This document shows positions 32,057 through 44,861 of a stretch of 64,000 bases of DNA, piece after piece. The DNA comes from Malaya genurostris (taxonomy: Eukaryota; Arthropoda; Insecta; Diptera; Culicidae): contig NC_080570.1 in the NCBI RefSeq assembly GCF_030247185.1, forward strand, positions 163,096,882 through 163,160,881, given 5' to 3'. Each line of letters opens with the position of its first letter. Positions within the stretch are counted from its first letter, which is position 1. Below the pieces are notes generated by a model. That model worked only from the letters and a program-made list of their open reading frames with translations, was not told the origin of the DNA and made no database searches. Position numbers and translations under genes: made by a program.

Positions 32057-35056
32057 TTACTCATCCCCTTGAAAAATAAATTGTTACCTTCGATTTTATA
32101 GACAACTAGCTGAATTACCCGGCGTTGCTCGGAAATGTTTCGTGAAGGCAAGGCCGAAAAAATTCTAGAAGTTGTTCTGCTTAGTCAAATACTCTGATTG
32201 TAGTGAAACATAACTTAGACGACAACTCGTCAGCATAGTAGTTAAGGGGGGAGTAAGGGATAATTTGATTCGAAAAACACTTTTTTTTTGTAATATTTTA
32301 CGGAGAAACCGCTTAAGCAAATTTATTCAAACTTCTTTTTACATTATATTGCATCATGTAAAGAATATTTAGTTAAATTTCTGTATATTAATATTGAAAA
32401 ATAAGGCGGTAACAGAGAATTCTCCAAAACCTCTTTTGAGAATCACGTTGCGCGGTGAACACGATAAATCGGCGTAGAGTCAGCTGAAACCGAGTTATTT
32501 CTCCCCTCTCCATCGTTCTCAAGTTATTATTTTGATTTTTTTAACAGTTCGTGGAATATTTAAGCAAAAAACGCGATTTTACGCAAAATAATTAATAAAA
32601 AGTGTGTTCCAAGTTTGAAAACAATCAGTTCGGTAGATTTTGAAGAATCGTGTTCACGGTTGGTTTTCAGAGAAACGCGTTTAAAATTTTTTCTCAAAAA
32701 GTGAGCAAAAAAATATTTTTGGAAATTTACACTGAATCAACACAATATTTTTGAAATGTTAAACTACAAGAAAATGTAAAAAAATTGATTTTTTGAATGC
32801 AGTAAAAATTGTCTCTCAAAAAATGCCCAAAAATGAAATACATATTAAAAAATCACTCCATACACTATTAAAGAGTTTGTTACCGACGAAATATAATTGT
32901 TTGTTCTCGTTCGGTTTTCGCAGAAACAAGTTCTTTGAAATGATCTGTTTTGTCCATTTCTTGTTTAATCCCACTTTTTTGTCTGGCTTAGCCCCACACA
33001 GACAATTCATTTTCGATACGCAATAAAACAATAAATTTCCGCACAGTCGAAAGCATTCAATAATCACTGAATTCTGCACGAAACAAACGTTTAAAAGTAC
33101 TAACAGTTAAAGAGTGTATGAAATTGCAACCCGTCATTTTGAGCGATAATGCAAAAAAACGGAGAAATTGTTCTATATTTGACTCACTATTGTTTCAATT
33201 TGAGGGTTACGTTAGTCAATTCCCAGTTTCCGGTTCCGGAAGTACCAGAAATTAGTGGTCAAAAACTCAAAAACGGAAGTTAATTGATATCTCACATCTA
33301 TAGCCAGTTTTCGTTTTCTTTCCGTTTTTAGTGTTTGTTTTTTTTCTCCCTCCAGATCTGGAATTATTTTAATCTATACTTACAATTGCAATGTTTTGTT
33401 TGATGACTCCATTCCTTTCCGTTATTTTAAATCATTTTGTTTTTCTTAAAACAAATCACCAGTCACAATTCGATAAAAACGGTTTTTCTTTTGTGTCTTT
33501 GAAGCAAATTTTCGGGTTTCCATCTATCTTTCATTCAATTCATGTGGTACCAAATTTTCCACACTTTGCCCATCGCTTTTAAACGGTCAGAAATCTACTT
33601 ATTCATCATCATCATTTGGTATCAAAATTGTATTTCATTTGAAATGAGCAGTTTAAGAATGTTAAACTTTTTTACTAAATTGTTCTGTATCCTGTCGAAA
33701 CATAAACGATTCCACAGAAACTTGAACGAAAATCTCCATTACAACTATCAAACTCTTCTAAGTTCATCGTTTATCCCCATAACTTCAACCCTGAGTCCTC
33801 ATATTATAATCGAACTATTTATCTTCAAAAAAAAAAAGAAACAATGCATTAAGTGACACCGCTCATCGTATGGCAAAAGAGAATGTAGCAACTCTGAGTT
33901 CCGAATGGACTTTGCGACTGGAACCAATTTGTTTTTTTTTTAACATGCTGTTCGTTTGCATAACAATTCCAAAGGTTGCTGTGGTGTAAAGCAAAGGCAG
34001 TGCGACAAATTTCTCACTATGCTATGGCAGTCGGAATTGCACGAGACAGTCATTTGATGGACACACACTGTCAGAACTTGTTGTTTACCAAATTAGAATG
34101 TTGAGTTGGCTGTCGGGCACAAAAAAAAATGACCGTCGTTTGACCCAAACGAAGTTAGAATAGAACAAAAAATATACGCTGATAACAGCGCCGGGTAGAA
34201 ATGGGTGCTAATCGTACAGGCACGATCGACAGATTGACCGTCACGGGTTTTAACGAAGTATTTCGCATATGATGTTCGAATAAATTCGTTGCCGGTGTTG
34301 TCGCGGTTGAGGTAATTCAATTCATACTACGTCATGGTTTGAAGGTTGTTCGGAAGGCATGATTTCCTGGTTGGAATGATCCCACAAAGGCCACGGTCGC
34401 ATCGTTTTTACCCCTCAGAAATCTAACCAATGGCGGCGTTGTAATAACCGTTGATGACCTGATCTGATTGCACCGAGTCAGTCGATTCAGAAGCCGATAG
34501 ATGACAAACAAGTATGCTGATCTAGTGCATATGGCGTGAGGGGAGCGAAGTTCCGGCGGACGTGACTCCAAGCTGACGCAATTTTCTGTCTGGTGCAGTA
34601 AAACGCCATGACCGGTGAGTTACTCAGTGCGTTCAAAGTCCAATCGTGGCGAAGATAGCGGTAAACCCCTTTGATTACTTTGTCTCTCGACCACATCGAC
34701 ATCGACGTTGTTGCGGGTATTACCGAGGAAATAAACGCACAAATGTCCATTCTGTTGCCACAGGCAGATTGGTTGGCGGGACTGTGATTACACGTATCAT
34801 AATAAAAAGCTATCAGTCACGGGAATCCGTCGAATCACACGGCCGAGGAATGCATCCGTTCCGAATACTTGAGCTTGAGTGACACAACAAATTTCCATGG
34901 GGTCAAAATACAGCGGCCTACTTTGGTTGCTACTTGAGCATTCTCGGCAACAGACATTTGTATTTCGAAACTCTTTTTTGTTGTAATCGTTTGGGTTCGA
35001 TAGACCCAGTTTCATGCTTCTGTTGCAAGAGGCGTTTTCTTATCATTAAGGGCACT
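32057..35056. other. 3 kb of AT-rich DNA with no gene recognised
   Basis: About 32103-32140 ('aactagctgaattacccggc', 'gttgctcggaaat') resembles a short motif common in insect dispersed repeats, and 41835-41858 has the reverse of a related motif. A short piece of the CCGGAACCGG family is at 33215-33290. Many overlapping short frames (e.g. 33391-33856, 34332-34882) have no recognisable product. Confidence 0.35.
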
Positions 35057-35310
35057 CCGCATTCGGCCAAGCCAACCGATCCGAGCTCTCCGGCGTTAAC
35101 TTCGGCTATGGCTGAGCACGGGCGTGCGCATGCATAGGTGCGCCGGACCCGACACAGTTGCTACGGTGCGAAAAGCTCGGTGAGGAATATCGTTGCCAAA
35201 GATATGAATTTTATGTCGGGTCCGGCGTACCTATACATGTGCACACCGGCAGCTCAGTCATAACCGAAGAGCGAAAAAAAATCGGCGATGGAAATGTCGG
35301 CCGAATGCGG
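35057..35310. repeat. Foldback (MITE-like) element, ~95 bp arms
   Basis: The left end CCGCATTCGGCC and right end GGCCGAATGCGG are inverted. The arms continue inwards with 'ttcggctatggctgagc' / 'gctcagtcataaccgaa' and meet in near-identical 'cgccggacccgaca' / 'tgtcgggtccggcg'. 254 bp, GC-richer than its surroundings, no coding capacity. No target duplication is obvious. Confidence 0.75.
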
Positions 35311-35825
35311 TTTGACCATTACACTGCATAGAAAATTACAGTTACAAGAAAAACAAACTTTGATTGTCGATTATTATTTTACTTTGTAATGTCATAGAAA
35401 CTAATATTTGGTGAGGCCTAAAGCAAATGGTGTTAAGTCTAATAATACAAAAACCAAGACATAACGGAATATTCAGGAAAAGGTGTTCTATGCTTTAAGC
35501 AATTTGGTGCTTTGGTGTAATCATGTTTTACTATGCGCCTAAAATCATGAATATTTTTGCGTCCATTTATCTCTAATATTCGTAACTACACTGTCATGAA
35601 TGATCTCCGTGAACTGATATTTATTCTGTTCATTATCTGATAAAACACTAAATCATCATATTTACTTTATGTCCTGTACAATTTACTTTATGAAATGTAT
35701 GAATTTCGTTAGCGTGCAAGAAAGACACGAATGTCACCGCCGTAACATTTATTGATTATGTGTAAAATAACTGTATTCAAATTATGTATTATATTAAACA
35801 AGTTTGTTTATGTTTATCTTTGCAG

Positions 35826-36119
35826 GTAGATCCAACTATACGCCTGATCAAAACTAACCAACATCCATTGGAGAACGAGTTTGCAGAAGTTCGACGTTTT
35901 TGTGGAGGACGCAACGATTCACCAACATCAATACAATTTTTAGCAACGATAAAATATAGTCGAGTTGGGAGAATGCTGGATACAGATATTTATACGTTTC
36001 AGTTAAAGTCATGTTCAGAAGCTTTGGATTATAATCAATCGCCGGATCTGAGCGAAAGGAATGTGCTTGTGCAAAGAACATTCCATAATATCCTTAAACG
36101 ATTGGAATACCTTGGATAA
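35826..36119 (+). pseudogene. P-element / THAP9-like transposase C-terminal fragment
   Basis: After an acceptor-like TATCTTTGCAG the plus strand reads VDPTIRLIKTNQHPLENEFA followed by EVRRFCGGRNDSPTSIQF, and stays open to TAA at 36117-36119. The block N-Q-x-x-x-E-x-x-F-x-x-x-R...GG-x-N-D-x-P-T-x-x-x-F resembles the C-terminal catalytic region of P-element and THAP9 transposases. No N-terminal THAP domain or P-type ends are found. A second possible piece with IPHLFKDDPN at about 36630-36765 is weaker. An exon of a domesticated host gene is an alternative. Confidence 0.4.
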
Positions 36120-36889
36120 AAACTACACTTTCATCAAACTTAAACAACACTCAAATACGAAGAAGCTCATTTGTCGTGATAGTATAGCCTTGGCTATTGG
36201 AATACAATTGATGTCGGCTATGAAACATATTTTCGAATTTTTCTGCAAGAGTAGGAAAAAAGTGAAGGAAAAACTCAAAAACTTCATCAGCTATGATATC
36301 CGTAATGGAAAAATTTTGTCATAATAAATTTGTTGATACTCTACTAAACACTTTAAGGAAAGGAGAAGTAACAAAAATTTCATCTTCAACATGTCACGAA
36401 ATATTTTCGTCAACATGGTAGTGCCTGATGAATAAACGTTTCTGTAAATCAAAAACCTGCTCCAGCTTGTGTACAGCTAACTAGTAAAATTCCAGAACTT
36501 TAAGATAGGCAAATTATTATAAAATATTATACATAATGTGTCAAAATCACATTGCATTCGCTTGATCGTACATATTGTGGAAGAGACGTGAAGCATATAC
36601 TAAAAACGATTTATTTTTTCTTTTGACAAGATCCCACATTTATTTAAGGACGACCCAAATATAATCAACCGGCAGCAATTAGATTCAGAAAATCTATACA
36701 AAATGGTTAAATTGTATTTCGATTCCCATTTTATTGATATTTCATCAAAGTACACTGCCACTATGATACCCAATTTCGTATACAGAGCAGCATATCTTGT
36801 TCCATCGACCAGTCCCGCCTCAATGCAATGTTTGCATCAAATGGATTCAAACATTGCAGAAAATTGCAAATCGCAAGAACGCGAATTTG
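36120..36889. other. Unassigned DNA, possibly decayed P-like element
   Basis: The open frames at 36061-36324 and 36630-36966 look partly protein-like (IPHLFKDDPNIINRQQLDSE) but are not assignable. The latter follows a pyrimidine-rich tract ending GACAAG. Confidence 0.25.
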
Positions 36890-37520
36890 GGCTATGTTCT
36901 TCAGTTTGGTATGAACAATTACCACGACATGTTCTGTTCGAACTTGGTCCCTTACAATTCTTCTGAATTTCATTTGGACCCGACATCCGGTTCCGGAATA
37001 ATAGGGTGATATGTACCCTAAAATTTAAAACTTTGTTACACAATTTTCTCGGAGATGACAGAACCGGTTTTCACAAACTTAGATTGAAATAAAAGGTTCT
37101 ATCTCGACTCGATTTTCGGTTCCGGAATCAACAAAAATATGAAAATAATATTACTTACTTTTCTCAAAGGAGTATTTTATTTTATTCCTTTTAAAGAAAG
37201 GTTATGCTGTGAAATCTGACTGTGTCAGGTACCATTCTATGCGCGTGTGACAAATATTGTCACTAAATTTTCTCGGAGATAGCTAAACCGATTTTTATCA
37301 AAATTAGATTCAAATGTAGTGTCTTATGGTCCCATACAGAGTTCCTGAATTTTATCTGGATTCGACTTCCGGTTCCAGAATAATTACAGGATGATTTGCA
37401 ACAACAAAGTGAAAATAATTTCATTCGATTTTCTCGGAGATGGCAGACCCAATTTTCACAAACTTCCTCCCTCTATAATTCACAGGAGATAATGAATAAT
37501 ATGAGAAAGGCATCCTTACC
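36890..37520 (-). repeat. Dispersed 'CCGGAACCGG' repeat, reverse orientation
   Basis: Repeated 'ttctcggagatg.c.ga.cc', 'ttttcacaaacttagatt' and 'gacttccggttcc.gaataa' blocks are the reverse complement of those at 5520-6480. At least three units are present. Confidence 0.65.
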
Positions 37521-37525
37521 CTAGG

Positions 37526-37562
37526 TCAGAGGTCGGGAACCTTTTGAGTCGAAAGAACCACA
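37526..37562 (+). repeat. hAT-like terminus
   Basis: CAGAGGTCGGGAACC followed by 'gtcgaaagaaccac' resembles hAT transposon ends of the CAGNGGTCGGCAACC type. A similar end in opposite orientation lies at 42285-42308. No 8 bp target duplication joins them, so they may be ends of different copies. Confidence 0.35.
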
Positions 37563-37947
37563 AAATATATCCTTAACAAACTACTTAAATAGTACTTGAA
37601 TAAATGAAGTTTTTTTTATGAAAAGACTAATTTACTCCAAATCGCTCAAGGTTGTTATTATTTGTGTTAACAGAATTTACTGTAAACGTTCGAGTGACTT
37701 TGTTGGCTTTTTTACTATAACACTGATTTTTTTCTATAACAGTACTGAAGTAATTCGTGTCAACAGATGCACTGGTTTTATCACAATGTTGCTTTCGAAA
37801 TTGAGAATATAGTTTCCTCAAAATAATTGATTTTTCTTTGAAGCAAACCAATTGCTGTGAAAAAACATAGGCTGGGTTTTCCATCCTAACAGTTTTATTG
37901 AGTTTTCGCTTGCAGCCCAAACCAGTTCTGAGTGCAACGACTGTCAA

Positions 37948-38013
37948 ATGGCAAAGGGCACAAATCTACAAATAACAAGGGGGACGTGCCACTTGAGCCA
38001 ATTTGTTCTGATT
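37948..38013 (+). mobile_element. 5'-truncated 3' end of the LOA-like retrotransposon
   Basis: Sixty-six bases ('atggcaaagggcacaaatct', 'gggacgtgcca', 'cttgagccaatttgttctga') match the terminal 3' UTR of the elements at 28209-30865 and 53329-55987 (read on their minus strand), stopping exactly at their shared 3' end. A short dead-on-arrival insertion, in the opposite orientation to the two long copies. Confidence 0.75.
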
Positions 38014-38554
38014 AATCTTGGAGAAGGAGCTGGGTTAGTATCACTTATCTTCATACGAAAACGTTATTTTGTTCAACTCGGTTAACTTAGCCTGGTACAC
38101 TTTGATTTAATTTTGCTGCTCGGCAATTTTTTGACAAAAACTTTCGGTAAAGAAGTTACACAATTATGTTTCACAGAGACCGATCAGTTGATCACACGTT
38201 GTTTTAAAGAATTGTTAAAAATAATTTTCAAATTGTTCAGTGAATCTATACAATCAATGAGTACGGTAAAAATACAGCATGATATGTATTGAAAATCACA
38301 TTTACCGAACATAAATTTGATAATCAATAACAATTAAATGTATGGAGACATTTTCCTCAAATTTTAAAAAGTTAGAGATTTCAACCCTTACTGATGGTGC
38401 TAGGGTGGCTCTATTGATTTTAATTTCGCTTGAATTTTGAAGCAGGCGTTCCACCGAAAATCTAAAAAAAAAACAGGGATGTTTTAGGCATTGTCGAGAA
38501 GATTTACATTTTTTTCAAACATTTTAGAGATGTATTTCTTGTACATTTCGAAAC
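38014..38554. other. AT-rich DNA, nothing recognised
   Basis: No gene or repeat is recognised in this stretch. Confidence 0.4.
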
Positions 38555-38962
38555 CAGCTTTCTCACATTTCCGATTTTGATACTACGCTGAGTTTTTAGT
38601 ATTAAATTAATTTTTTAACGCCGTAAAGCGCTTCAGTTTAAATTTTTTTATATGTGGAAAACCACAATATTTGATTTTTTCTAAACAAAAACAATCAACT
38701 ATGCGTTTCAATTGAAGCTCTTATTGGAAAAAAAACGCATGGTGCTTAGTGCTAGTAGTTACGCACATTGCGTTTCCATCTAAAAGAACTTCAATGGAGA
38801 CGCATGGTTGATTGTGAATTTTTTTCTGAAAAACTCAAATATTGAGCTTCTCCACATTTTAAGAAAATACGAAATATTTCAACGTGTCCTAAAATTATTC
38901 ATCTATTACTAAAAATCCAGAGTGGTGCCAGAATTGGGACTGAGGAAATGTGGTATAACAAT
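38555..38962. repeat. Long foldback element, ~190 bp arms
   Basis: The left arm contains 'ctcacatttccgattttgat', 'tgagtttttagta', 'atatgtggaaaa' and 'acaatcaactatgcgtttc'. The right arm has the reverse complement of each in mirror order ('gagacgcatggttgattgt', 'ccacattttaag', 'tactaaaaatcca', 'gaggaaatgtgg'). About 75 percent arm identity, so an old foldback transposon. Non-coding. Confidence 0.65.
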
Positions 38963-40414
38963 TTGAATTCTCTTTGGGGCAGATTTAAAATACTTACTCG
39001 ACTAAAACCTTTAAAGAGCATAGTTATTGACACCTAGTTGAAAAGTCTTTAATATTAAAAGCATATTCCGAGTATGTGTCTGGATTTCGTTTGCAATACA
39101 AGTTGGCGAACGACCGCAACTTGGTTAAAGCCGGGTATAAATAAACGATATAAAAAAACTCATTTACAATTTTCATCGCTTAGCATATTTTTTATAGCAA
39201 CTTTTGGCACTGAAGTGAAGAAAATGAGGCGGCATTTATCTACACATTCATTTATCTGTGTATAAATGCAGAGATCATTCTTTGTAATCGCATCACGTGA
39301 GAACGGATGGACGGTTTTACATTTACTTTTTTTGTTTGAGCAGTTTTTATCGCCATCGGGTTCGTATACCAAAAAAAATTAGGAAACTTTCCGGAAAAGT
39401 GGGAAAAATTCATAAAGTTATGGACAACGGAATTTTCCGTTGAAAAAGTCGACTATGCTTGCTAGATCATCGATAGGTGTTTAGCGCATAACGAGTTGCA
39501 TAAGTGTTTGGCCGCCGAAGAAAAGAATACTAGATCGTTGAAAAAATCGTTTGGCACGCTACGAGTTGTTTTGTGTGGAGATTCCACATGCATACTTAAT
39601 TCATGTGATTCGTCATTTCGAGCCACGTGCGTAATTGGGTATCAGAATTATTGCATGTCAAATGACTCAATGACGGAATGAATATGACTGTTCTAGAAAA
39701 CCGCTGTAGGTAGGAGTCAAAGTTCTGATACCATCTACCAGTTGATGACCTGTGTTTAATGGAGTCAGATGAATAGTATTGGTCATCGCGGGCGCGAGTT
39801 TAACTAATAAGAAATTTGTTTAATGAATCAGTGAAAAGATTGTGCTGTAGAAGCACTAAGCTCAAACTAAGAGATTTTTCTTGCATTTTTTCTATCTAAT
39901 GATTCAGATCAGACTAAGCACACACAATAAGTGGCAATTAGATATCAATGTTCAAGATGATTATCATAATGGACTGAGATTACCATTTTATATTTCATAT
40001 TCTGTAAAGAATATTCAAACTGGTAAGATCAATATCAAATTAAACTTTAAGCGTCGTCTCTCCAAGCAATCATGAATTCCACAGTACCTGAAAATATACA
40101 CTTTATTAGAGCTCTAGAGTACGCGTGGTACTTTTTGGTAACTTGAACGTACAGAACAAGCTCTGAGATAATATTCTTGCTACCTAAAAGCTGTACAAGA
40201 AACTGCTTCAAAGTTCGTTCTGTCGGGTGAACATTCACGTATGTGTAATTCCTTAGAAACGGACTGTTCAGAATGCTTTGTATGCTGCTTAAGCCAAATC
40301 GTTTTTTACGAACTCTTTGTTACTTGGGCTGAATACAAATTGTAAATATATCCTACTCTACCGATTGAACAACTCTAGAAAAGAAACTGTTCAACATTGT
40401 GTTAAGTTTATCAA
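38963..40414. other. Unassigned DNA
   Basis: A plus-strand frame at about 39905-40075 (QIRLSTHNKWQLDINVQDDY...KRRLSKQS) has protein-like composition, but I recognise no family and cannot place exon borders. The rest has nothing I can name. Confidence 0.3.
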
Positions 40415-41489
40415 TGAGTAAAAATTTCTGAAGTGGCCCCCCCATTTTTCACGAGGTAACCGATTTTACAATAAGTGTTATTGTTTTGTAGTATTAGTAT
40501 CTACGAACATGTTCGTGAAATATTTCGTCGATATTCGAATTTTTTATACTATTTTTACATGATAAAAAAACCAGACATTCAGGACAGGCAACAGCAACAC
40601 CGATTTAAAAACGTAATGACGATTAAAACTACACGCGAATGTAAGATTTTTTCCGACAACGAAGAATTTGTAGTAAATGTTCTGTTCAAACCACCAGAAA
40701 ATATAGAATAATCTAGAGTCGAACTTGTAAAATAATATGTGATCAATAAATTACCTGACGTACATTTAATGGAGAAACCTGTTTAAATGTACCTAGTACT
40801 GTAATGATGCCCTTTTCATATTATTCATTTCCTCTTATATATTATAGCAAAAATTCATCGAAATACTACAATTTAAAAAAGTTGAGATGAGAAAGGCAAA
40901 AAATCATTTTCTATGCTTACTTGTCCAAACCTGTCGCAGCTCTTTTCAATCACACCGACGACATCGCACCCTACCGAACCCTGCCGCACCATACCGATTC
41001 GCTCGCGCGGTGCACTTTGCATACAGCGCGCGTATACAAAAAATCAAATATTTCAAAAACCCTATTTGAGCACAAAAATTTTTTTGTTGATTATGAAAAC
41101 CAATAACATATGCAACATTTTAGCGTTTAACAGAGACAAAAATCGCGTGAAGAAGGTACTTTAATATCGATTTCTTTGGAAAATTTAAGTAGAAAGTTTA
41201 GTAAAATTGAACATTTTTAAACAGTTTTTTCTTCATTCTATGCCAAAAATAGTTGTTTATCCAGTTGCAAAGTTTCGTATAATTCGAAAGAGAACTTGAG
41301 TTTCAGGAAGCATTAAAATGAAAAGGTATATAAATGTTAATGTAACTAAAAATAGTATAAAAAATTCGAATATCGACGAAATATTTCACGAACATGTTCG
41401 TAGATACTAATACTACAAAACAATAACACTTATTGTAAAATCGGTTACCTCGTGAAAAATGGGGGGGCCACTTCAGAAATTTTTACTCA
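40415..41489. mobile_element. 1075 bp element with identical 143 bp inverted ends
   Basis: 40415-40557 (TGAGTAAAAATTTCTGAAGT... with seven C) and 41347-41489 are exact reverse complements as far as I can read. The 789 bp interior is unique. It contains the end of a frame to TAA 40709-40711 (VLFKPPENIE) and a GC-richer block at 40910-41040. Perfect ends imply a recent origin or gene conversion between arms. No direct target duplication is visible at TATCAA/ATACGA. It could be a non-autonomous DNA transposon or a simple inverted duplication. Confidence 0.7.
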
Positions 41490-44217
41490 ATACGAAATTC
41501 TGGTTAGTGAGCTTGTCATCGATTAAGAAAACGTTGCACCTTATATCCTTTATGTCAAAACCATTAGATCTTAGGATCTCTGTTCAGTGCACTGACTCAA
41601 AGGATGAGATGACAATATGTGGATTGGCTCAAATTTGCTTAACGGAAGTATGTTACATTTTCACATTAATTTTTGGCGATATTTCGATTTGAGCTAAAGC
41701 GAATGTATGTCGAATTCCGTTGATTGTAGGTTGAGTAATCAGCAAAATAATAGAGAGAGACGTTAATCACTTAGTCGTTTGACAATTCAGCTGTTAGAAA
41801 ACATAAATTCGAACAAATTTAAGTTTTTAGGCGGGATGAAGTTCGACGGGTCAGCTAATAAAATACTAAATAATCAGAATTGACATCAAATTCACCAAAG
41901 CATCCGTTTTTTTGCACCCATTCGTCGTCATTCTATAATTTAGAGTGGGTAATGCTTTTCAAATTGAGTAATGTATTTATTTCATTCAAGCACAAAGTAA
42001 AACGTTTCAACACTATGCATTTTGAAAGTCATTGATTTTTATTGTGAAGGAGGAGCTGGGAAAATTGAGTCTTCGTTTCTTTTAAGAATTCTACAAAAAA
42101 TGCGCGATGACCTTCATTATTTCGACCGGAAATGACGACATCGACGACGCGGTTCGATGAAAAGCGAGTACACATGGTTGAAAGATAGAAGTGGTATCTA
42201 GTCCTCGTTAGTCGACTTGGATCGATGTTTGAGTACTTTGTATAAAATGAACAATATTTGAGTTTGGAACCGCATCTGACACGCGAGCCGCAGGTTGTCG
42301 ACCCCTGCTTTTTTCCGATAGATTCTAATTGTAATAATAATAAAATGTGAACAGGAACTTGTTTTCTGTTTTTTGATTTCTTCTTCTACTTGCAAATCTG
42401 GCTACACTGGTTTTCGTTGAATCACCACGAGACAGCCTGAATGTAGACACTGAAACGAGTATTGGTACGATCAAGAGCACAGATAGTGCATAACGAAAGG
42501 CGCCGGATTGTTTTCATGTTTTTTGTGAGAGAATATACTTTATGACTTCGTTCCAGATTTAGATCAAATCTTTGGCTATCGAAATTGAGAGACGAGTAGA
42601 TCGGTTGAAATGAATAAAAAAACAACCGCAGCGGTCAAATACAATTCAGCATCAAACGAGCAAATACAAGCAAGGATGAGGTAAATTTGCGCTAATGAAT
42701 GCCACAAATAATGACGCCGTTTGTGCTGAAGATGATGATGATGTAAAAAATCAACATTAATTGATCTTTGCCGCTGAGAGTCGCCCGATGGGTGACCGTT
42801 GGTAAGTAATGAACCTAATTCAATTTACCGAACAGTGTGATTGAATCTTTCTGTTGTTTTTTTTTACTATAGCTTTTCTATGGCGGAGGACCCCAAAACA
42901 TTTCTTTTTGCAATCAGCCACTACGAAGATACATCAAGTCGCTACGGGTCTTGATCTTATCCGATGATGATGTGCATAATGCTGTGATGTAAACCGTGGC
43001 GAACGGCTGAAAGCATGCGGGAGCATCCAACCGGGGTTCGGGATCTAATGCACTCACGACACGACACCGAACCTGATGGTGAATGGAATGAAACACTTTG
43101 CGGCCGCCAGCGGTAGATGGTTAATTGTAAAAATTAATGCTGTTTCCTCCCAGACCGGCCGGTTGTGCACCTGGCGGTGATGTCCTTTGAAAACGCGTGT
43201 AACGGGATCTTCTTGTGGTAATGGTTTTTGACACGTCGGGTTGAGTGGTTTCTGCTTAATCTCAAAATTGTCCGGAAAGCAAAAGTAAAGACAGTCGGAG
43301 AAATATGACACCCAGCGGCTGTGACGAATGGGGCCAGATTTTGTCTACATGCCAATATGGACATTTTTATTGCTAACAGCAAACACCGCTATCCTGTGAT
43401 TTACCGACGCTGGGGCCACGGGGCACAATCGCGAGCCGCAAGAACACCAAAGTAGAAATTGTACATCAAACATGAACCCACAGTCAACAGTTCTATTAAC
43501 ATCTAAATCATCTTCGCTCATATTGCATTAATATTTATATTTATGATCGGACGGCGAGACGGTAGAAGGGTTGAAGCCGCCAGAAGTTGGGGATGTCGAC
43601 GAAAGGGGCACGCCTCTCTTCATGAATGTCTGCCGAAGAAAAAACGTTATTTGAACTGTTCATCAAGTTTGCTAAAGGTAAACACAATTCTTCGGGCGAA
43701 ATTTACCGCATGTTCACGCGCCAGCATGACTTGCGCGGAAAGGGATCAGTATCTATACAGGTTTTATGAATCAGACCACAGTACGCGGCAAACATCAACG
43801 AGCTTATAGGCATTCATTATTCACAACCGCCTAGAACTATTTTTGGGTAAAATGTTGCAACACTGCCGGGAGTGCGATGGTGGAGATGAATCGAAGCTTG
43901 ACACTCCGTACACTTACAATAGCTTACCGGGAAGTGCCGAATACAGGCGTGAAGAAATTGAATCAAAGAAAGAAATCGCAAACTCTGAATAGTAGGCCGT
44001 GTGCTTACTAACGATCTTTGATCTTCACAGAGTACGATTGATCGAATCAAGATGGCTAAAAAATAGCAATGATCAGGATGGTTGTTGATTCTAGCTTTTA
44101 AATGTTGTTTCTGAATTGCGAAAATGCAACTCCAAGTAACCAATAGGGCTTGTTCGCGACAAAAAACGACAAATCTCTGGAAATACTTCATCACCGTGTG
44201 AAACATTTCGCAGACTG
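41490..44217. other. Unassigned DNA with a hAT-like end
   Basis: At 42285-42308 the minus strand begins CAGGGGTCGACAACCTGCGG plus CTCGCG, a hAT-type terminus. From about 42.7 kb rightwards base composition is more balanced, but the frames at 42914-43382 and 43543-44206 overlap each other and none is recognisable. Confidence 0.3.
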
Positions 44218-44860
44218 ATGATCAAGCTTTTAGACCGAAGAATCATTGAAACAAACAATGCTCACAATGAAAATCTGGGTCTGTCAGTAAAAAAAACGAG
44301 CAAAAACGATATTAGTTTTACTACAATCACTGTCCATAACGTTCTTAAATCTTTCGATACATGTTTCACAACAGCCTGGAAGGCTGGGAGCGGAACCATA
44401 AGAGATCTCAGGAACCACCAGAAGAACGCGACGGTGAAACAAATATTCCAGAAGAGACCAGATCTTTCGGTACAGTACAGAAAAAGCAAAATGTCTTCAA
44501 TTTTCGTGAATATTTCCAAGCACCGGCAAGGTATGAAGTCGTTCAAGGTGTAAACTGTACCGAATGGTAATGGTAAACAGAATGTGACCAGGACTCGCAA
44601 GTTGTATCGTGAATAAAGAATGCATTTTTATACTGACATGCAACAGAAAGGTGTAGAAAAGTATTTCAGGGCGAAGAAAAGGCCAAGTTTCCCCAAAAAA
44701 TAGTTGGTTTGGCAGGCAATATGCAGCTGCGGTCGAGCAAGCCAAAGGTTCATCACTACCGGAACGGTAAACAAGGATACAATATACCGTGAAGAACTAA
44801 AGAAGCGATTGCTAGCATGCTAGTCTGGCTTGGTTTGACATCTTGTCACCGTTCCATTCC
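44218..44860 (+). pseudogene. Degenerate DD37E-like transposase
   Basis: The frame 44218-44553 has TVHNVLKSFDT, RDLRNHQKNATVKQIFQKRP and GMKSFKV, a diverged helix-turn-helix region of a Tc1/mariner transposase. Further on, in shifted frames, LVWQAICSCGRASQRFITTG, KKRLL and a broken FWPDL-like block (SGLV*HLV) are visible up to about 44860. Inverted ends are not recognised. The minisatellite begins immediately after this relic. Confidence 0.65.
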
Positions 44861-44861
44861 A

